The notes below the pieces were generated by a model. That model was not told where the DNA came from, did not search any database, and saw only the letters and a program-made list of their open reading frames with translations. From the NCBI GenBank assembly GCA_025928545.1, contig JAICJH010000007.1, positions 62,001 to 126,000 on the forward strand: a stretch of 64,000 nucleotides of DNA, given 5' to 3'. The DNA comes from Bryobacteraceae bacterium. GTDB lineage: Bacteria; Acidobacteriota; Terriglobia; Bryobacterales; Bryobacteraceae. Position 1 is the stretch's first letter, and every line of letters starts with the position of its first letter. The translations under genes and the position numbers were made by a program. Shown in pieces: positions 17,981 to 26,163 of the stretch.

Positions 17981-18800
17981 AGACCTGTTCGATAACAAAC
18001 CGGACCAATACACTCCGGCGCACTTTGCCCTTTTCTCCACGTTCAAGGCAGCCCTGAATGCCGGTGAGATTCGAGCCGCTCAGCCCGATCCTTCCGCAGT
18101 CAGCGGCTGGCGGGTGAATGGCTGGGTGAAGAAGGGCATCCTGATTGGCTTTCGAATCGGCGGCATCGTCGATATGTCGATTGATCCGGTGCGCCAGCCT
18201 TTTCTGGATAAATCCACCTACCCGGTTCGCCGTGTCACGCCGGCCGACGGTGTCCGCATCGTCCCCGGCGGGTCCAGCATCCGCGACGGTTGTTTCATCG
18301 GACGCGGGGTGACCTGTATGCCGCCCATGTATATCAATGCAGGCGCATACGTCGGAGACGGCACCATGGTCGATTCGCACGCGCTGATTGGCAGTTGCGC
18401 GCAGGTCGGAGTGAATTGCCACATCTCAGCGGCTTCGCAAATCGGTGGCGTGCTTGAACCAGTCGGCGCGCTGCCAGTCGTTATCGAAGACGAGGTTCTG
18501 ATTGGTGGGAATTGCGGCGTCTACGAAGGCACGGTTGTGAAAAAGAAGGCGGTGCTCGGCACCGGAACCATTCTCAATCGCTCGACGCCTGTTTACGATT
18601 TGGTGCGCGGCGAAGTTTATCGCGCGACGGACGAACAGCCGCTCGTCATCCCCGAAGGCGCCGTAGTTGTGGCTGGCTCGCGCGCAGTAACAAGCGGGCA
18701 CGGCAAAGACTGGGGAATCTCCATCTACACGCCCGTGATCGTGAAATACCGCGACGAGAAGACCGGCACTCGAATCCAGCTGGAAGATCTGTTACGTTAG
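17964..18800 (+). CDS. dapD: Tetrahydrodipicolinate N-succinyltransferase
   Basis: 278 aa from TTG 17964, six bases after GAGGGAG. An upstream in-frame GTG at 17949 would add five residues and is the alternative. The enzyme adds succinyl-CoA to tetrahydrodipicolinate. An alpha-helical N-domain is followed by a left-handed beta-helix with hexapeptide repeats: 'VRIVPGGSSIRDGCFIGRGVTCMPPMYINAGAYVGDGTMVDSHALIGSCAQVG' is read here in pieces from ~95 to 150. The succinylase branch is therefore used rather than the acetylase or dehydrogenase branch. Last gene of the operon; no terminator is obvious before the lipoprotein gene 7 bases on. Confidence 0.94.
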   Translation: MQAAIEDLFDNKPDQYTPAHFALFSTFKAALNAGEIRAAQPDPSAVSGWRVNGWVKKGILIGFRIGGIVDMSIDPVRQPFLDKSTYPVRRVTPADGVRIVPGGSSIRDGCFIGRGVTCMPPMYINAGAYVGDGTMVDSHALIGSCAQVGVNCHISAASQIGGVLEPVGALPVVIEDEVLIGGNCGVYEGTVVKKKAVLGTGTILNRSTPVYDLVRGEVYRATDEQPLVIPEGAVVVAGSRAVTSGHGKDWGISIYTPVIVKYRDEKTGTRIQLEDLLR

Positions 18801-18807
18801 GAGAACC

Positions 18808-19185
18808 GTGAAAACCTTTACTCTCATCAGCCAGACCCTCATTCTGACCGCGGGACTGACTCTCGCCGGATGCTCGACTTCTACACCCGATGCAAAGACA
18901 ACGGATACGGGAGCCCCCGCGGCATCCGGAGCTTCGGCGGCCTCGGGAGCCGTTGCCATCAAGCGGTATCCCATGCACGGCAAAATCATCTCTGTCGATG
19001 CACCGGCTAAATCCGCACGGATTGAGGCGGGCGCAATTGGAGACTGGATGGGACCTATGACGATGAACTATCCCATCAAAGACGATGCCGGACTGGCCAC
19101 GCTAAAACCCGACACAACTTTCGATGCCACTGTTTTCGTTCAGGGCGATGATTTCTGGGTTGGAGAAATCAAAGCTTCGAAGTAG
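18808..19185 (+). CDS. CusF-like copper-binding lipoprotein
   Basis: 125 aa. GTG start at 18808 behind TAGGAG. The signal peptide ends in a lipobox (LTLAGC), predicting a lipid-anchored protein. After an Ala/Thr/Gly-rich linker the mature domain reads 'YPMHGKIISVDAPAKSARIEAG' then 'WMGPMTMNYPI'. The W-M-x-x-M-x-M arrangement is the copper-binding core of the CusF/copper-binding family, normally a periplasmic Cu(I) carrier. No copper efflux genes are adjacent, so this looks like a stand-alone copy. It may be cotranscribed with dapD (7-base gap) without a metabolic link. Confidence 0.8.
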   Translation: MKTFTLISQTLILTAGLTLAGCSTSTPDAKTTDTGAPAASGASAASGAVAIKRYPMHGKIISVDAPAKSARIEAGAIGDWMGPMTMNYPIKDDAGLATLKPDTTFDATVFVQGDDFWVGEIKASK

Positions 19186-19345
19186 GATTTTTACCGCGCA
19201 AAACGCGCATCGGGCACCGGCAGCGCGCAGTAGGCAGCCATCGGAATATAGGTATTTCGTCTCACCCGAACCCTGCAACTTTACCCGTGGTTCCGCGTCT
19301 AATGTAGTAGCTCCCCTCATTCTCTGAAAGGACTTCTATATAAAC

Positions 19346-19942
19346 GTGACCTATATCACTAAGTTTGCTCTTTTGATTGTGTCTGCCGGATTACCTATTG
19401 CGGCCTCCGCCGGAACGGGATTGGCAGGAGTTGGTAACTTCCAGAAAGTAAACGACCACGTCTATCGCGGCGCGCAGCCCACAGAACTGGGTTTTCAGAA
19501 CCTCGCCAAGCTGGGAATTCAGACGATCGTCGATCTTCAGCAGACGGGTGATACACGGGCTGTCAGCGAAGCCAAATGGGTTGAGGCTGCGGGCATGAAG
19601 TATGTCAGCATTCCGATGAACGGCATGGAGGCTCCCTCCAACGAGAACGTGGCCAAGGTACTTGCGCTGCTGGAAAACACATCTACAGGCCCTGTGTTCG
19701 TCCACTGCCATCGGGGCGCGGACCGCACTGGCGGCGTCATCGCCTGTTATCGCGTGGAACACGACCATTGGCAGAACGCCAAAGCACTGGCCGAAGCGCG
19801 GTCCATGGGTATGAGTTGGTACCAACTCGCGATCCAGCATTATGTTCAGAAATTTCAGCCGAGAAACAATAGCGATGAAGTCCTCGCTGGAGTCGCACCC
19901 GATAAATCGGTTGTCTCAGCCGCGGCGAGCATAATCCAGTAG
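19346..19942 (+). CDS. Exported dual-specificity/tyrosine phosphatase-like protein
   Basis: 198 aa. GTG start behind GAAAGGA. A signal peptide (FALLIVSAGLPIAASAG) precedes the fold 'VYRGAQPTELGFQNLAKLGIQTIVDLQ', which is common to DSP-type phosphatases. The catalytic P-loop HCHRGADRTG (C-x5-R, ~residues 118-127) is intact, so it should act as a phosphohydrolase outside the cytoplasm. The substrate is unknown; relatives include the fused DSP/NAD-kinase-like group. It ends just before a strong terminator, so it is a single transcription unit. Confidence 0.82.
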   Translation: MTYITKFALLIVSAGLPIAASAGTGLAGVGNFQKVNDHVYRGAQPTELGFQNLAKLGIQTIVDLQQTGDTRAVSEAKWVEAAGMKYVSIPMNGMEAPSNENVAKVLALLENTSTGPVFVHCHRGADRTGGVIACYRVEHDHWQNAKALAEARSMGMSWYQLAIQHYVQKFQPRNNSDEVLAGVAPDKSVVSAAASIIQ

Positions 19943-19958
19943 GCCAATTGTGCTCATC

Positions 19959-19994
19959 GGGCCTGGTATCCGGCAACGGATTCCAGGCCCTTTT
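19959..19994 (+). terminator. Rho-independent terminator after the DSP gene
   Basis: Stem GGGCCTGGTATCCG / CGGATTCCAGGCCC with a GCAA tetraloop, then TTTT. One mismatch in 14 pairs. It lies within the longer open frame that could otherwise extend the next ABC gene upstream, which argues for the later start at 20070. Confidence 0.9.
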
Positions 19995-20069
19995 CCGTTT
20001 AAGTTCTTTCTTCTAAGCGCCCCGCGAGTGGAATTCCAGGTGCTCCGGACATTGTGCGGATTTGTCCAT

Positions 20070-21920
20070 ATGGCCAATAGCGATATCACGGACGCGAATT
20101 CGGAGCGGCGCAAGCCGCGCGGCTGGACCATCAATCAACTTCTGAAACCACACAGGAAAGCCCTCGCCTTCGGTCTTCTTGCTGTCGTCGGTGAGAGCAT
20201 TGCCAATCTGCTGGAACCGTGGCCGCTGAAGATTGTGCTTGACGATGCGCTGAAATCTTCCTCGAAGCACGGCTGGCTGAATCCTCTGATTGCGTCCATT
20301 GCGGGGACCGATGGATTCGCTGTACTGCGCTTTGCTGTAGCGCTTGTCATCGCCATCGCTTTGATGGATGCGGTGTGCACCTACACGGAAAAATACCTGA
20401 CCACCAGCGTCGGCCAGTGGGTGACTCACGATCTTCGGCGAACACTCTACTCCCATATCCAACGGATGTCCCTCGGTTTCCACGATCATTCGCAGACCGG
20501 CGATTTGATCGGAAGGGTAACCAGCGACATAGACTCGGTCCAGAGCTTCATCACTTCCAGCCTGTTGGGGGCATTGATCAACTGCATCACTCTTGTCGGG
20601 ATGGTGGGGGTGATGTTCTACGTGAACTGGCAGTTCACCCTGATCGCACTATCGGTGGCGCCCGTATTGTTTCTGGTCGTCTTCCATTACACCCGTCAGA
20701 TCAAGAAAGCTTCGCGCGAAGTGAGAAAGAAGGAGAGCGAGATTGTCTCGACCGTGCAGGAAGTCCTGACCTCCATTCGCATCGTCAAGGCTTTCGCGCG
20801 CGAAGATTACGAACAGCATCGTCTCGAAGAGCAGAGCCTGGAGAATGTTGAGATCGCACTCCGGGCGCGAAGCCTGAAAGGTCGCTTGGCTCCTATCGTC
20901 GAGATCATAGTGTCGGCGGGCACTGCGATGGTCCTGTGGTTTGGGGGACGGCTGGCGCTGGAGGGAGCGCTCGGTCCGGGTTCCCTCGTTATGTTCATCT
21001 GGTACCTCGGGAAGATGTACAAGCCGATGCAGGAATTGTCGAAAATGCCCGACGCGTATTCCAAAGCGGCTGTCGGGTACGAACGTATCTGTGAGGTGCT
21101 CGAAACCGAGCGCGATGTGCAGGACCTGCCGAAGGCACAAGCTGCTCCGCAGCTGCGCGGAAAGATCGAGTTCGAGCACGTCAGCTTCAGCTATGGCAGC
21201 GACAACCAGACATTGCGCGACGTCAGTCTCACCATTGAACCCGGCCAGCTTGCCGCGCTCGTCGGGCCTACCGGGGCGGGAAAATCCACCATCATCAATT
21301 TGATTCCGAGGTTTTACGATCCCAGCGAAGGAATTGTGAAGATCGATGGCAAGGACGTGCGCCGCTACCGGCAAAAATCGCTGCGCGAGCAGATCAGCTT
21401 TGTCCTCCAGGACACTCTCCTGTTTCACGGGCCTATCTGGCAGAACATCGCGTACGGCAAACCGGAAGCGAGCCGTTCCGAAATCCTGAAAGCGGCCGAA
21501 CTTGCGAACGTCATGGAATTCGTTAACAACATGCCGGAAGGCCTGAATACGCTCGTCGGCGAACGCGGCGTTACGCTTTCGCAGGGGCAGCGGCAACGTA
21601 TCGCCATTGCCCGCGCGGTTATCCGCAACACTCCGATTCTGATTATGGATGAGCCAACTTCAGGTCTGGACGCGATGTCGGAGAAGCTCGTTTGCGACGC
21701 GCTGGATCGGCTGATGGAGGGCAAGACCTGCATCATTGTGGCGCATCGCCTGTCGACCGTACGACGCGCGAACATGATCTTCGTGATCCAGAACGGCGAG
21801 ATAGCCGAGCGTGGTACGCACGAGGAGCTCATGGCCACTGAGGGGTTGTACTCCGAGCTTCACAGGCTGCAGTTTGAAACTGAGGAGCAGCCCGAAACTC
21901 CCGCCCCTGCACCCGCATAA
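20070..21920 (+). CDS. ABC exporter, fused membrane and ATPase domains (MsbA/MDR type)
   Basis: 616 aa half-transporter. Residues ~30-330 hold six membrane helices of the type-IV exporter fold. The nucleotide-binding domain (~365-600) shows Walker A GPTGAGKST, Q-loop 'ISFVLQDTLLF', signature LSQGQRQR, Walker B ILIMDEPTSGLD and H-loop AHRLST. It probably works as a homodimer exporting a lipid, peptide or drug. The open frame begins at 19950, but a strong terminator at 19959-19994 lies inside that extension, so the ATG at 20070 is preferred. A CPBP protease gene follows after six bases. Confidence 0.92.
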   Translation: MANSDITDANSERRKPRGWTINQLLKPHRKALAFGLLAVVGESIANLLEPWPLKIVLDDALKSSSKHGWLNPLIASIAGTDGFAVLRFAVALVIAIALMDAVCTYTEKYLTTSVGQWVTHDLRRTLYSHIQRMSLGFHDHSQTGDLIGRVTSDIDSVQSFITSSLLGALINCITLVGMVGVMFYVNWQFTLIALSVAPVLFLVVFHYTRQIKKASREVRKKESEIVSTVQEVLTSIRIVKAFAREDYEQHRLEEQSLENVEIALRARSLKGRLAPIVEIIVSAGTAMVLWFGGRLALEGALGPGSLVMFIWYLGKMYKPMQELSKMPDAYSKAAVGYERICEVLETERDVQDLPKAQAAPQLRGKIEFEHVSFSYGSDNQTLRDVSLTIEPGQLAALVGPTGAGKSTIINLIPRFYDPSEGIVKIDGKDVRRYRQKSLREQISFVLQDTLLFHGPIWQNIAYGKPEASRSEILKAAELANVMEFVNNMPEGLNTLVGERGVTLSQGQRQRIAIARAVIRNTPILIMDEPTSGLDAMSEKLVCDALDRLMEGKTCIIVAHRLSTVRRANMIFVIQNGEIAERGTHEELMATEGLYSELHRLQFETEEQPETPAPAPA

Positions 21921-21926
21921 TATAGC

Positions 21927-22775
21927 GTGCGGGGAATTCTCGTTTATGTCACGACTGTCTACGGGCTGTCGATCGGGCTCAGTCTCATCGTAGGCCTGAC
22001 CGGCGGACACGACAGTTCGCTCATCGGGTTGGCCTGGGTCTCCATGTTCCTGCCGGCTGTTGCGACGCTGATCGTGAATTCAACGATGAATGAGGCTCCG
22101 CTTGCTCGTTGGGACTACCTCCCGCTCAGCTATATTCCGGTGGCGCTCTTTCTGATCCCGTGCGTGTTGCACGCGACGATGCTGCCCCTCATGGCGATCA
22201 TCCATCATGGATTGCAGTGGCAAAGCTGGCTGGTTGCGCAAGCTGATGGCGTGTACCACACCCCCGATTCACGCGGATGGGGCGCCCTCACGCTGCCTGA
22301 ACTCGCCGCGCATATTGCGCTGAAGGCGGTTGTAGGGCTGTTAGTTGTATCAGCTCTGGCGGTTTTCGAGGAGATTGGTTGGCGGGCATGGTTGCTCCCC
22401 CGCCTCGTGGCTCGGATGGGCGCTCGCCGCGGTATCGTGATCACATCAGTCGTCTGGGCACTGTGGCATGTACCGTTTCAGTTATCGGGGATTCAGCACA
22501 TCGACGGCGTCTCTCCGACTACTCTGGCTCTGACTCTTCCGCTCGGCACCCTGGCCGTCGGCTTGATTCTCGGGTGGCTTTGGCTGCGCACGGAAAGCAT
22601 CTGGCTGGTGGCAATCGCGCACGGCTCGTCAAACAACTGGGGGCAATACGCCTTCAAGTACCTGGAGGAGTCCGGCACTCCGGATAAAGACATCGTCGTG
22701 CTCTGTATGGGATCTCTGGCCCTGCTCGCGACTGGAGTTGTGCTCCTTTGGCGTTGGCCGACCGACGAGCGTTAA
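21927..22775 (+). CDS. CPBP family intramembrane glutamic endopeptidase
   Basis: 282 aa, GTG start, about eight hydrophobic helices. The Abi/CAAX protease motifs are visible: EEIGWRAWL (EExxxR, ~residue 148), WALWHVPF (His in the second motif) and 'AIAHGSSNNW' in the last. The family cleaves within membranes; some members process prenylated or bacteriocin-type peptides. Six bases separate it from the ABC exporter, so the pair may be one unit, and a peptide-maturation/export link is possible but unproved. The terminator follows directly. Confidence 0.85.
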   Translation: MRGILVYVTTVYGLSIGLSLIVGLTGGHDSSLIGLAWVSMFLPAVATLIVNSTMNEAPLARWDYLPLSYIPVALFLIPCVLHATMLPLMAIIHHGLQWQSWLVAQADGVYHTPDSRGWGALTLPELAAHIALKAVVGLLVVSALAVFEEIGWRAWLLPRLVARMGARRGIVITSVVWALWHVPFQLSGIQHIDGVSPTTLALTLPLGTLAVGLILGWLWLRTESIWLVAIAHGSSNNWGQYAFKYLEESGTPDKDIVVLCMGSLALLATGVVLLWRWPTDER

Positions 22776-22777
22776 AA

Positions 22778-22800
22778 GAGGGGCCGCGTGACGACCCCTC
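22778..22800. terminator. Bidirectional terminator between convergent genes
   Basis: GAGGGG (22778-22783) and CCCCTC (22795-22800) flank an 11-base loop. AAAA precedes it and an AT-rich stretch follows. It sits between the plus-strand CPBP gene and the minus-strand beta-barrel gene, so it can serve both. Confidence 0.65.
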
Positions 22801-22821
22801 ATTCATATTTGCTGCGGGTGA

Positions 22822-23451
22822 TTACCAGCGGAAGCCGAATGTGACCGGCAGGTAGTCCGTATGAAACGAGCTGTTGTAGAACATATGGTCATAACGCGCT
22901 TCGGCATAAAACTTGCCATGCCACTTCGTCCCGACCGCAAATCCGATTCCGACGTCGATACCGGGCTTGTTAACCGAGTAGGAAGACAGGATCTGGGTAG
23001 CTGGAACGATTGTCGGGTAGAATCCAAAGAACGGATTGAAGCCGAAGGTGGTAGCGGCCGAGGGCGTGGTGAATTCCTGGTTGCGATGGAACAGTCCGAA
23101 GCCGCCTGTCACGTAGAGATCGGCGTGCGATGCCGGCGTGAGATGAATGATGGGGTCCAGAGTGGCCGTAAACAGATTCACACTGCCGCCCGGAACTCCA
23201 ATGTTTCCGAGAGTCGCCGAATTGATGCCCATCGAATTGTCACTGAGATCCATCAGGATTCCGACATACTGATTAAAGTTGTAGCCGACGCCGGCCGTAA
23301 TATTCCAGCCGGTATCGAGGTAGGTTCCGGTTCGCCCTACACCTTGCGTGAATCCGCCCCCGATCTGAAATGCAACCGGCGATTTTTCCTGAGCACTAAG
23401 AGTGATAACTGCCGTGGCCGCGATGATTGCAGAATAAATAAACCTTTTCAT
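22822..23451 (-). CDS. Outer-membrane beta-barrel protein (OmpA/OmpW-like small barrel)
   Basis: 209 aa. A signal peptide (FIYSAIIAATAVITLSAQ) is followed by alternating hydrophobic strands such as 'WNITAGVGYNFNQYVGILMDL', 'ADLYVTGGFGLFHRNQEF' and 'KFYAEARYDHMFYNS'. The chain ends in 'LPVTFGFRW', a C-terminal aromatic strand typical of BAM-assembled barrels. It probably has eight strands. A strong ribosome binding site AAGGAGAG precedes the ATG. An extended stem-loop lies in the 5' leader at 23473-23510. Substrate or role is unknown. Confidence 0.8.
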   Translation of the reverse strand: MKRFIYSAIIAATAVITLSAQEKSPVAFQIGGGFTQGVGRTGTYLDTGWNITAGVGYNFNQYVGILMDLSDNSMGINSATLGNIGVPGGSVNLFTATLDPIIHLTPASHADLYVTGGFGLFHRNQEFTTPSAATTFGFNPFFGFYPTIVPATQILSSYSVNKPGIDVGIGFAVGTKWHGKFYAEARYDHMFYNSSFHTDYLPVTFGFRW

Positions 23452-23472
23452 GACTAACTCTCCTTATTTTCC

Positions 23473-23510
23473 GGGCATGTTCAGCGGGGTTTTCAAACCC
23501 AACACTGCCC
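23473..23510 (-). promoter_or_regulatory. Nested stem-loop in the leader of the beta-barrel gene
   Basis: Inner palindrome GGGTTTTCAAACCC (23487-23500) flanked by GGGCATGTT (23473-23481) and AACACTGCCC (23501-23510), which pair with one bulge. The structure lies about 20-60 bases before the start codon on the minus strand, so it could be an mRNA leader element or an operator. Confidence 0.5.
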
Positions 23511-23550
23511 GCCATCGGGTAGATGCAAGACGCTTGCCAAACAGGGAGAA

Positions 23551-24186
23551 TCATGGGTGTCGGTCGTCTGACGGGTCGCTTCGCGGGTGATGCTTCAAAC
23601 GCTGGAAAATGTCGGGAAGAAACTCACGGGCGACGTTGCGGCCGGCATGGAAAAGGATGGTCAATGAACCTCTGGTCCACGCACTGCCGGGGTCGTTATT
23701 ACCCTCCGGCTGCCAGGTATTTGAAACGAAACCCGCACCATAACTGCCGGCTATTTCCGAGACGTTAATCATGCTCTCGCCGGAATCCGTACGCGCAATG
23801 AAAGTTTGCCTGACGGCATTCCAGATGCGCGACCGAACGGAGGCTTGCGGAGTTCGGTGATAGCGGGGATCGACATGAAGAGCCAGGTCGAAGCCGAGGG
23901 CAATACCGTTGTGCACTGCTGTGTAACCTTCGGCGGACGCAAACCTGGCGCCGTAACCGCTCGCGCCCTGCCCCCACTCATGAGGAACGTCGCGCCATTG
24001 GCCGATCGCAGAGCTGAATGCGCCGTTCAGCAACGATACAGGGCCAACGACGCCGAGGACGCTCCGACCGATCTTTTGAGCCGGGGTTAATGGAACAACG
24101 GCGGCTGTCGCGGCTATCTGGTTCTCACTCTGAGCCGCCAGGAAAGACGGGAACAGAATGAGCAGAACCGCACCAAGCTTCTTCAT
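23551..24186 (-). CDS. Exported hypothetical protein
   Basis: 211 aa from the ATG at 24186, behind GGGAG; a start six codons earlier is possible. The signal peptide KKLGAVLLILFPSFLAAQ is clear. The mature part contains a His/Trp-rich segment 'VPHEWGQGASGYGARFAS', then 'VDPRYHRTPQASVRSRIWNAV', 'INVSEIAGSYGAGFVSNTWQP', and a helix 'FHAGRNVAREFLPDI' before a His/Asp-rich tail. This pattern recurs in acidobacterial exported proteins of unknown role. No enzyme motif was recognised. Confidence 0.7.
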   Translation of the reverse strand: MKKLGAVLLILFPSFLAAQSENQIAATAAVVPLTPAQKIGRSVLGVVGPVSLLNGAFSSAIGQWRDVPHEWGQGASGYGARFASAEGYTAVHNGIALGFDLALHVDPRYHRTPQASVRSRIWNAVRQTFIARTDSGESMINVSEIAGSYGAGFVSNTWQPEGNNDPGSAWTRGSLTILFHAGRNVAREFLPDIFQRLKHHPRSDPSDDRHP

Positions 24187-24312
24187 TGCCGCGACGGCTC
24201 CCACGTCAGGAGCTTAATTGCACTTGCGTAGCCGTTTCACGCTTTAAAGGGCTTAGCGGTTTCGCGATAAGGAATGAAGGGAATCAGGTGCTACAAAGAG
24301 TTGCCAGTGTGA

Positions 24313-25512
24313 CTACGTCACCTGGAGAATCACGCATTTCAGGTAGTGCGTTTCGGGTACCGTCAACAGGATCGGATGATCCTGAGCCTGCGTCCGGCGT
24401 TCGATCACGCGCAAGGTGCGGCCCGCATCGAGCGAGGCTTCCGCCACGATTTCAAGCAGCATTGCCTCGCTTACATGGTGCGAGCAGGAACACGTCACCA
24501 GAATTCCGCCCGGCCCCAGCAGCCGAAGCGCGCGCAGATTGATGTCCTTGTAACCGCGCATCGCCGCATCGATCTGATTGCGGGACTTCGCAAAAGCGGG
24601 CGGATCCAGCACAATCGTGTCGTAGCTGCGCCGGCCGGAAGAATACGACGAAAGCAGGTCGAACACATCGGCCTCACGGAAATCGATATTGGTCAGGCCG
24701 TTGGCGTCGGCATTTTTACGGGAAGTGGCCAAAGCGTGCGCGCTTGAATCCACCGCCTCCACCCGCTCGCAGGTCCGCGCCAGATGGAGAGCAAAGCCAC
24801 CTGTGCAGGTAAAGCAATCGAGTGCGCGTCCCGTCGAGTAACGCGCCGCCGCAAGGTAGTTCTCGCGCTGATCCAGAAAGACTCCGGTCTTCTGACCGTG
24901 CACCAGATCGGCCTCCATGCGAAGACCGTTCATTGAGACGGCGACCGCCCCTTCGAGTTCGCCGTGCACCACCTTCACTTCGCGCGGCAACTGTTCGAGC
25001 GATCTCACGGCCGCATCGTTCCGCGCCACAATCGCACGGGGTGAAAACTGAGTCTGGAGGGCCTCGACGATCTGCGGCATCGCCCGATCCATCCCCTGGT
25101 TCAGCGCCTGCACGACAAAGCAGTCGGCATAACGGTCAATCACCAGCGCCGGCAGAAAATCCGCCTCAGCATGGACCAGCCTGTAGGCCGTCGCGTCGCC
25201 CACGGCTTTTACCCGATACCGTTGGGCGGCGGCGATGCGTGCGCCGATATCCACTCGCTCCGGAGTGCGGCTCAGCATCCGCAGCGCAATCTGCGAGGAG
25301 GTGCTGTAGTGCGCCTGGCCGAGAAACCGCCCGCGGAAATCGAGCACGTGAACTATCTCGCCGGCTGCGGCATCACCGGTGGAGACCACGTCCGAGCGGA
25401 AGATCCAGGGATGCCCGCCGGCCAACCGGTCCGCCCCTTTGCGGCTGATCTGAACCGGAGTGATATCCACCACATTATTTACGGATTCGGGCGACTGCAT
25501 TTCGTTTTCCAA
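24313..25512 (-). CDS. rlmI: Class I SAM-dependent rRNA methyltransferase (RlmI-like)
   Basis: 399 aa, probably forming 5-methylcytosine in 23S rRNA. A PUA-type RNA-binding N-domain reads 'RKGADRLAGGHPWIFRSDV' and 'GQAHYSTSSQIALRMLSR'. The middle domain follows with 'LVHAEADFLPALVIDRYADCFVVQ'. The Rossmann methyltransferase part has 'ALDCFTCTGGFALHLA' (SAM motif I), 'VEAVDSSAHAL' and the 'LDPPAFAKSR' catalytic motif, then 'VTCSCSHHV' with the catalytic Cys. The family's length is about 396 aa. It is divergent from engB with a 93-base shared promoter region. Confidence 0.88.
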   Translation of the reverse strand: MENEMQSPESVNNVVDITPVQISRKGADRLAGGHPWIFRSDVVSTGDAAAGEIVHVLDFRGRFLGQAHYSTSSQIALRMLSRTPERVDIGARIAAAQRYRVKAVGDATAYRLVHAEADFLPALVIDRYADCFVVQALNQGMDRAMPQIVEALQTQFSPRAIVARNDAAVRSLEQLPREVKVVHGELEGAVAVSMNGLRMEADLVHGQKTGVFLDQRENYLAAARYSTGRALDCFTCTGGFALHLARTCERVEAVDSSAHALATSRKNADANGLTNIDFREADVFDLLSSYSSGRRSYDTIVLDPPAFAKSRNQIDAAMRGYKDINLRALRLLGPGGILVTCSCSHHVSEAMLLEIVAEASLDAGRTLRVIERRTQAQDHPILLTVPETHYLKCVILQVT

Positions 25513-25605
25513 ACCTTCATGTTCTCAGGCGGGTATCCGTGATACTCTGTTAGCAGGACGTGAACGCGTTCTTCCCCCTGAAATTCCCCCCTGGTTGTAG
25601 TACAC

Positions 25606-26163
25606 TTGAAAGCAGAATTCGTCAAAAGCGTTAACGATCCCGAACAGCTCCCTACCGACGGACTGCCGGAAGTGGCATTTCTGGGGAGAAGCAATGTCGG
25701 TAAATCCAGCCTCATCAACGCGCTCGTTGGACAGCGCAAGCTGGCATTCACCAGTAACACACCAGGCCGTACGCAGTCTCTGAACTTCTATCGCATAGAC
25801 GACAGGTTTTATTTTGTCGATTTACCTGGCTATGGATACGCGCGTGCGCCGCGGGAAGCTTCAAACGAATGGGCAGTACTCATTGAACACTACCTGCGGG
25901 AAAGAAAGAACCGGGGAACAGCATTCCTGGTCCTCGATGCCCGGCGGGGATGGATGGAAAAAGACCTCGATTTAAAGATGTGGCTGGAAGCAAACGGTTG
26001 GCCATATGTGGTCGTGGCCTCCAAAATGGACAAACTCAATCAGACAGAGCAGCAGCGCGGACTGAAGGCCATCAGGCAATATGCCGAGCCGCTGCCGTTC
26101 TCGGCCGTAACAGGCCGCGGAGTGAGGGAAATTTGGCAAGCGATAACGAAAACACACCAATAA
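25606..26163 (+). CDS. engB: Ribosome biogenesis GTP-binding protein EngB/YsxC
   Basis: 185 aa essential-type GTPase for large-subunit assembly. G1 is GRSNVGKSS (~28-36), G2 lies in [12 protein letters not shown]3 is DLPGYG and G4 is SKMD in '[11 protein letters not shown]'. TTG start at 25606; the family's N-terminal 'AEFVKSV' begins right after it and no better start exists. The last 31 bases overlap the rho start. Confidence 0.93.
   Translation: MKAEFVKSVNDPEQLPTDGLPEVAFLGRSNVGKSSLINALVGQRKLAFTSNTPGRTQSLNFYRIDDRFYFVDLPGYGYARAPREASNEWAVLIEHYLRERKNRGTAFLVLDARRGWMEKDLDLKMWLEANGWPYVVVASKMDKLNQTEQQRGLKAIRQYAEPLPFSAVTGRGVREIWQAITKTHQ

Noticed and set aside
19950..20069. N-terminal extension of the ABC exporter by 40 codons
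   Set aside because: It contains a strong intrinsic terminator (19959-19994) and no family sequence; ATG 20070 is preferred.
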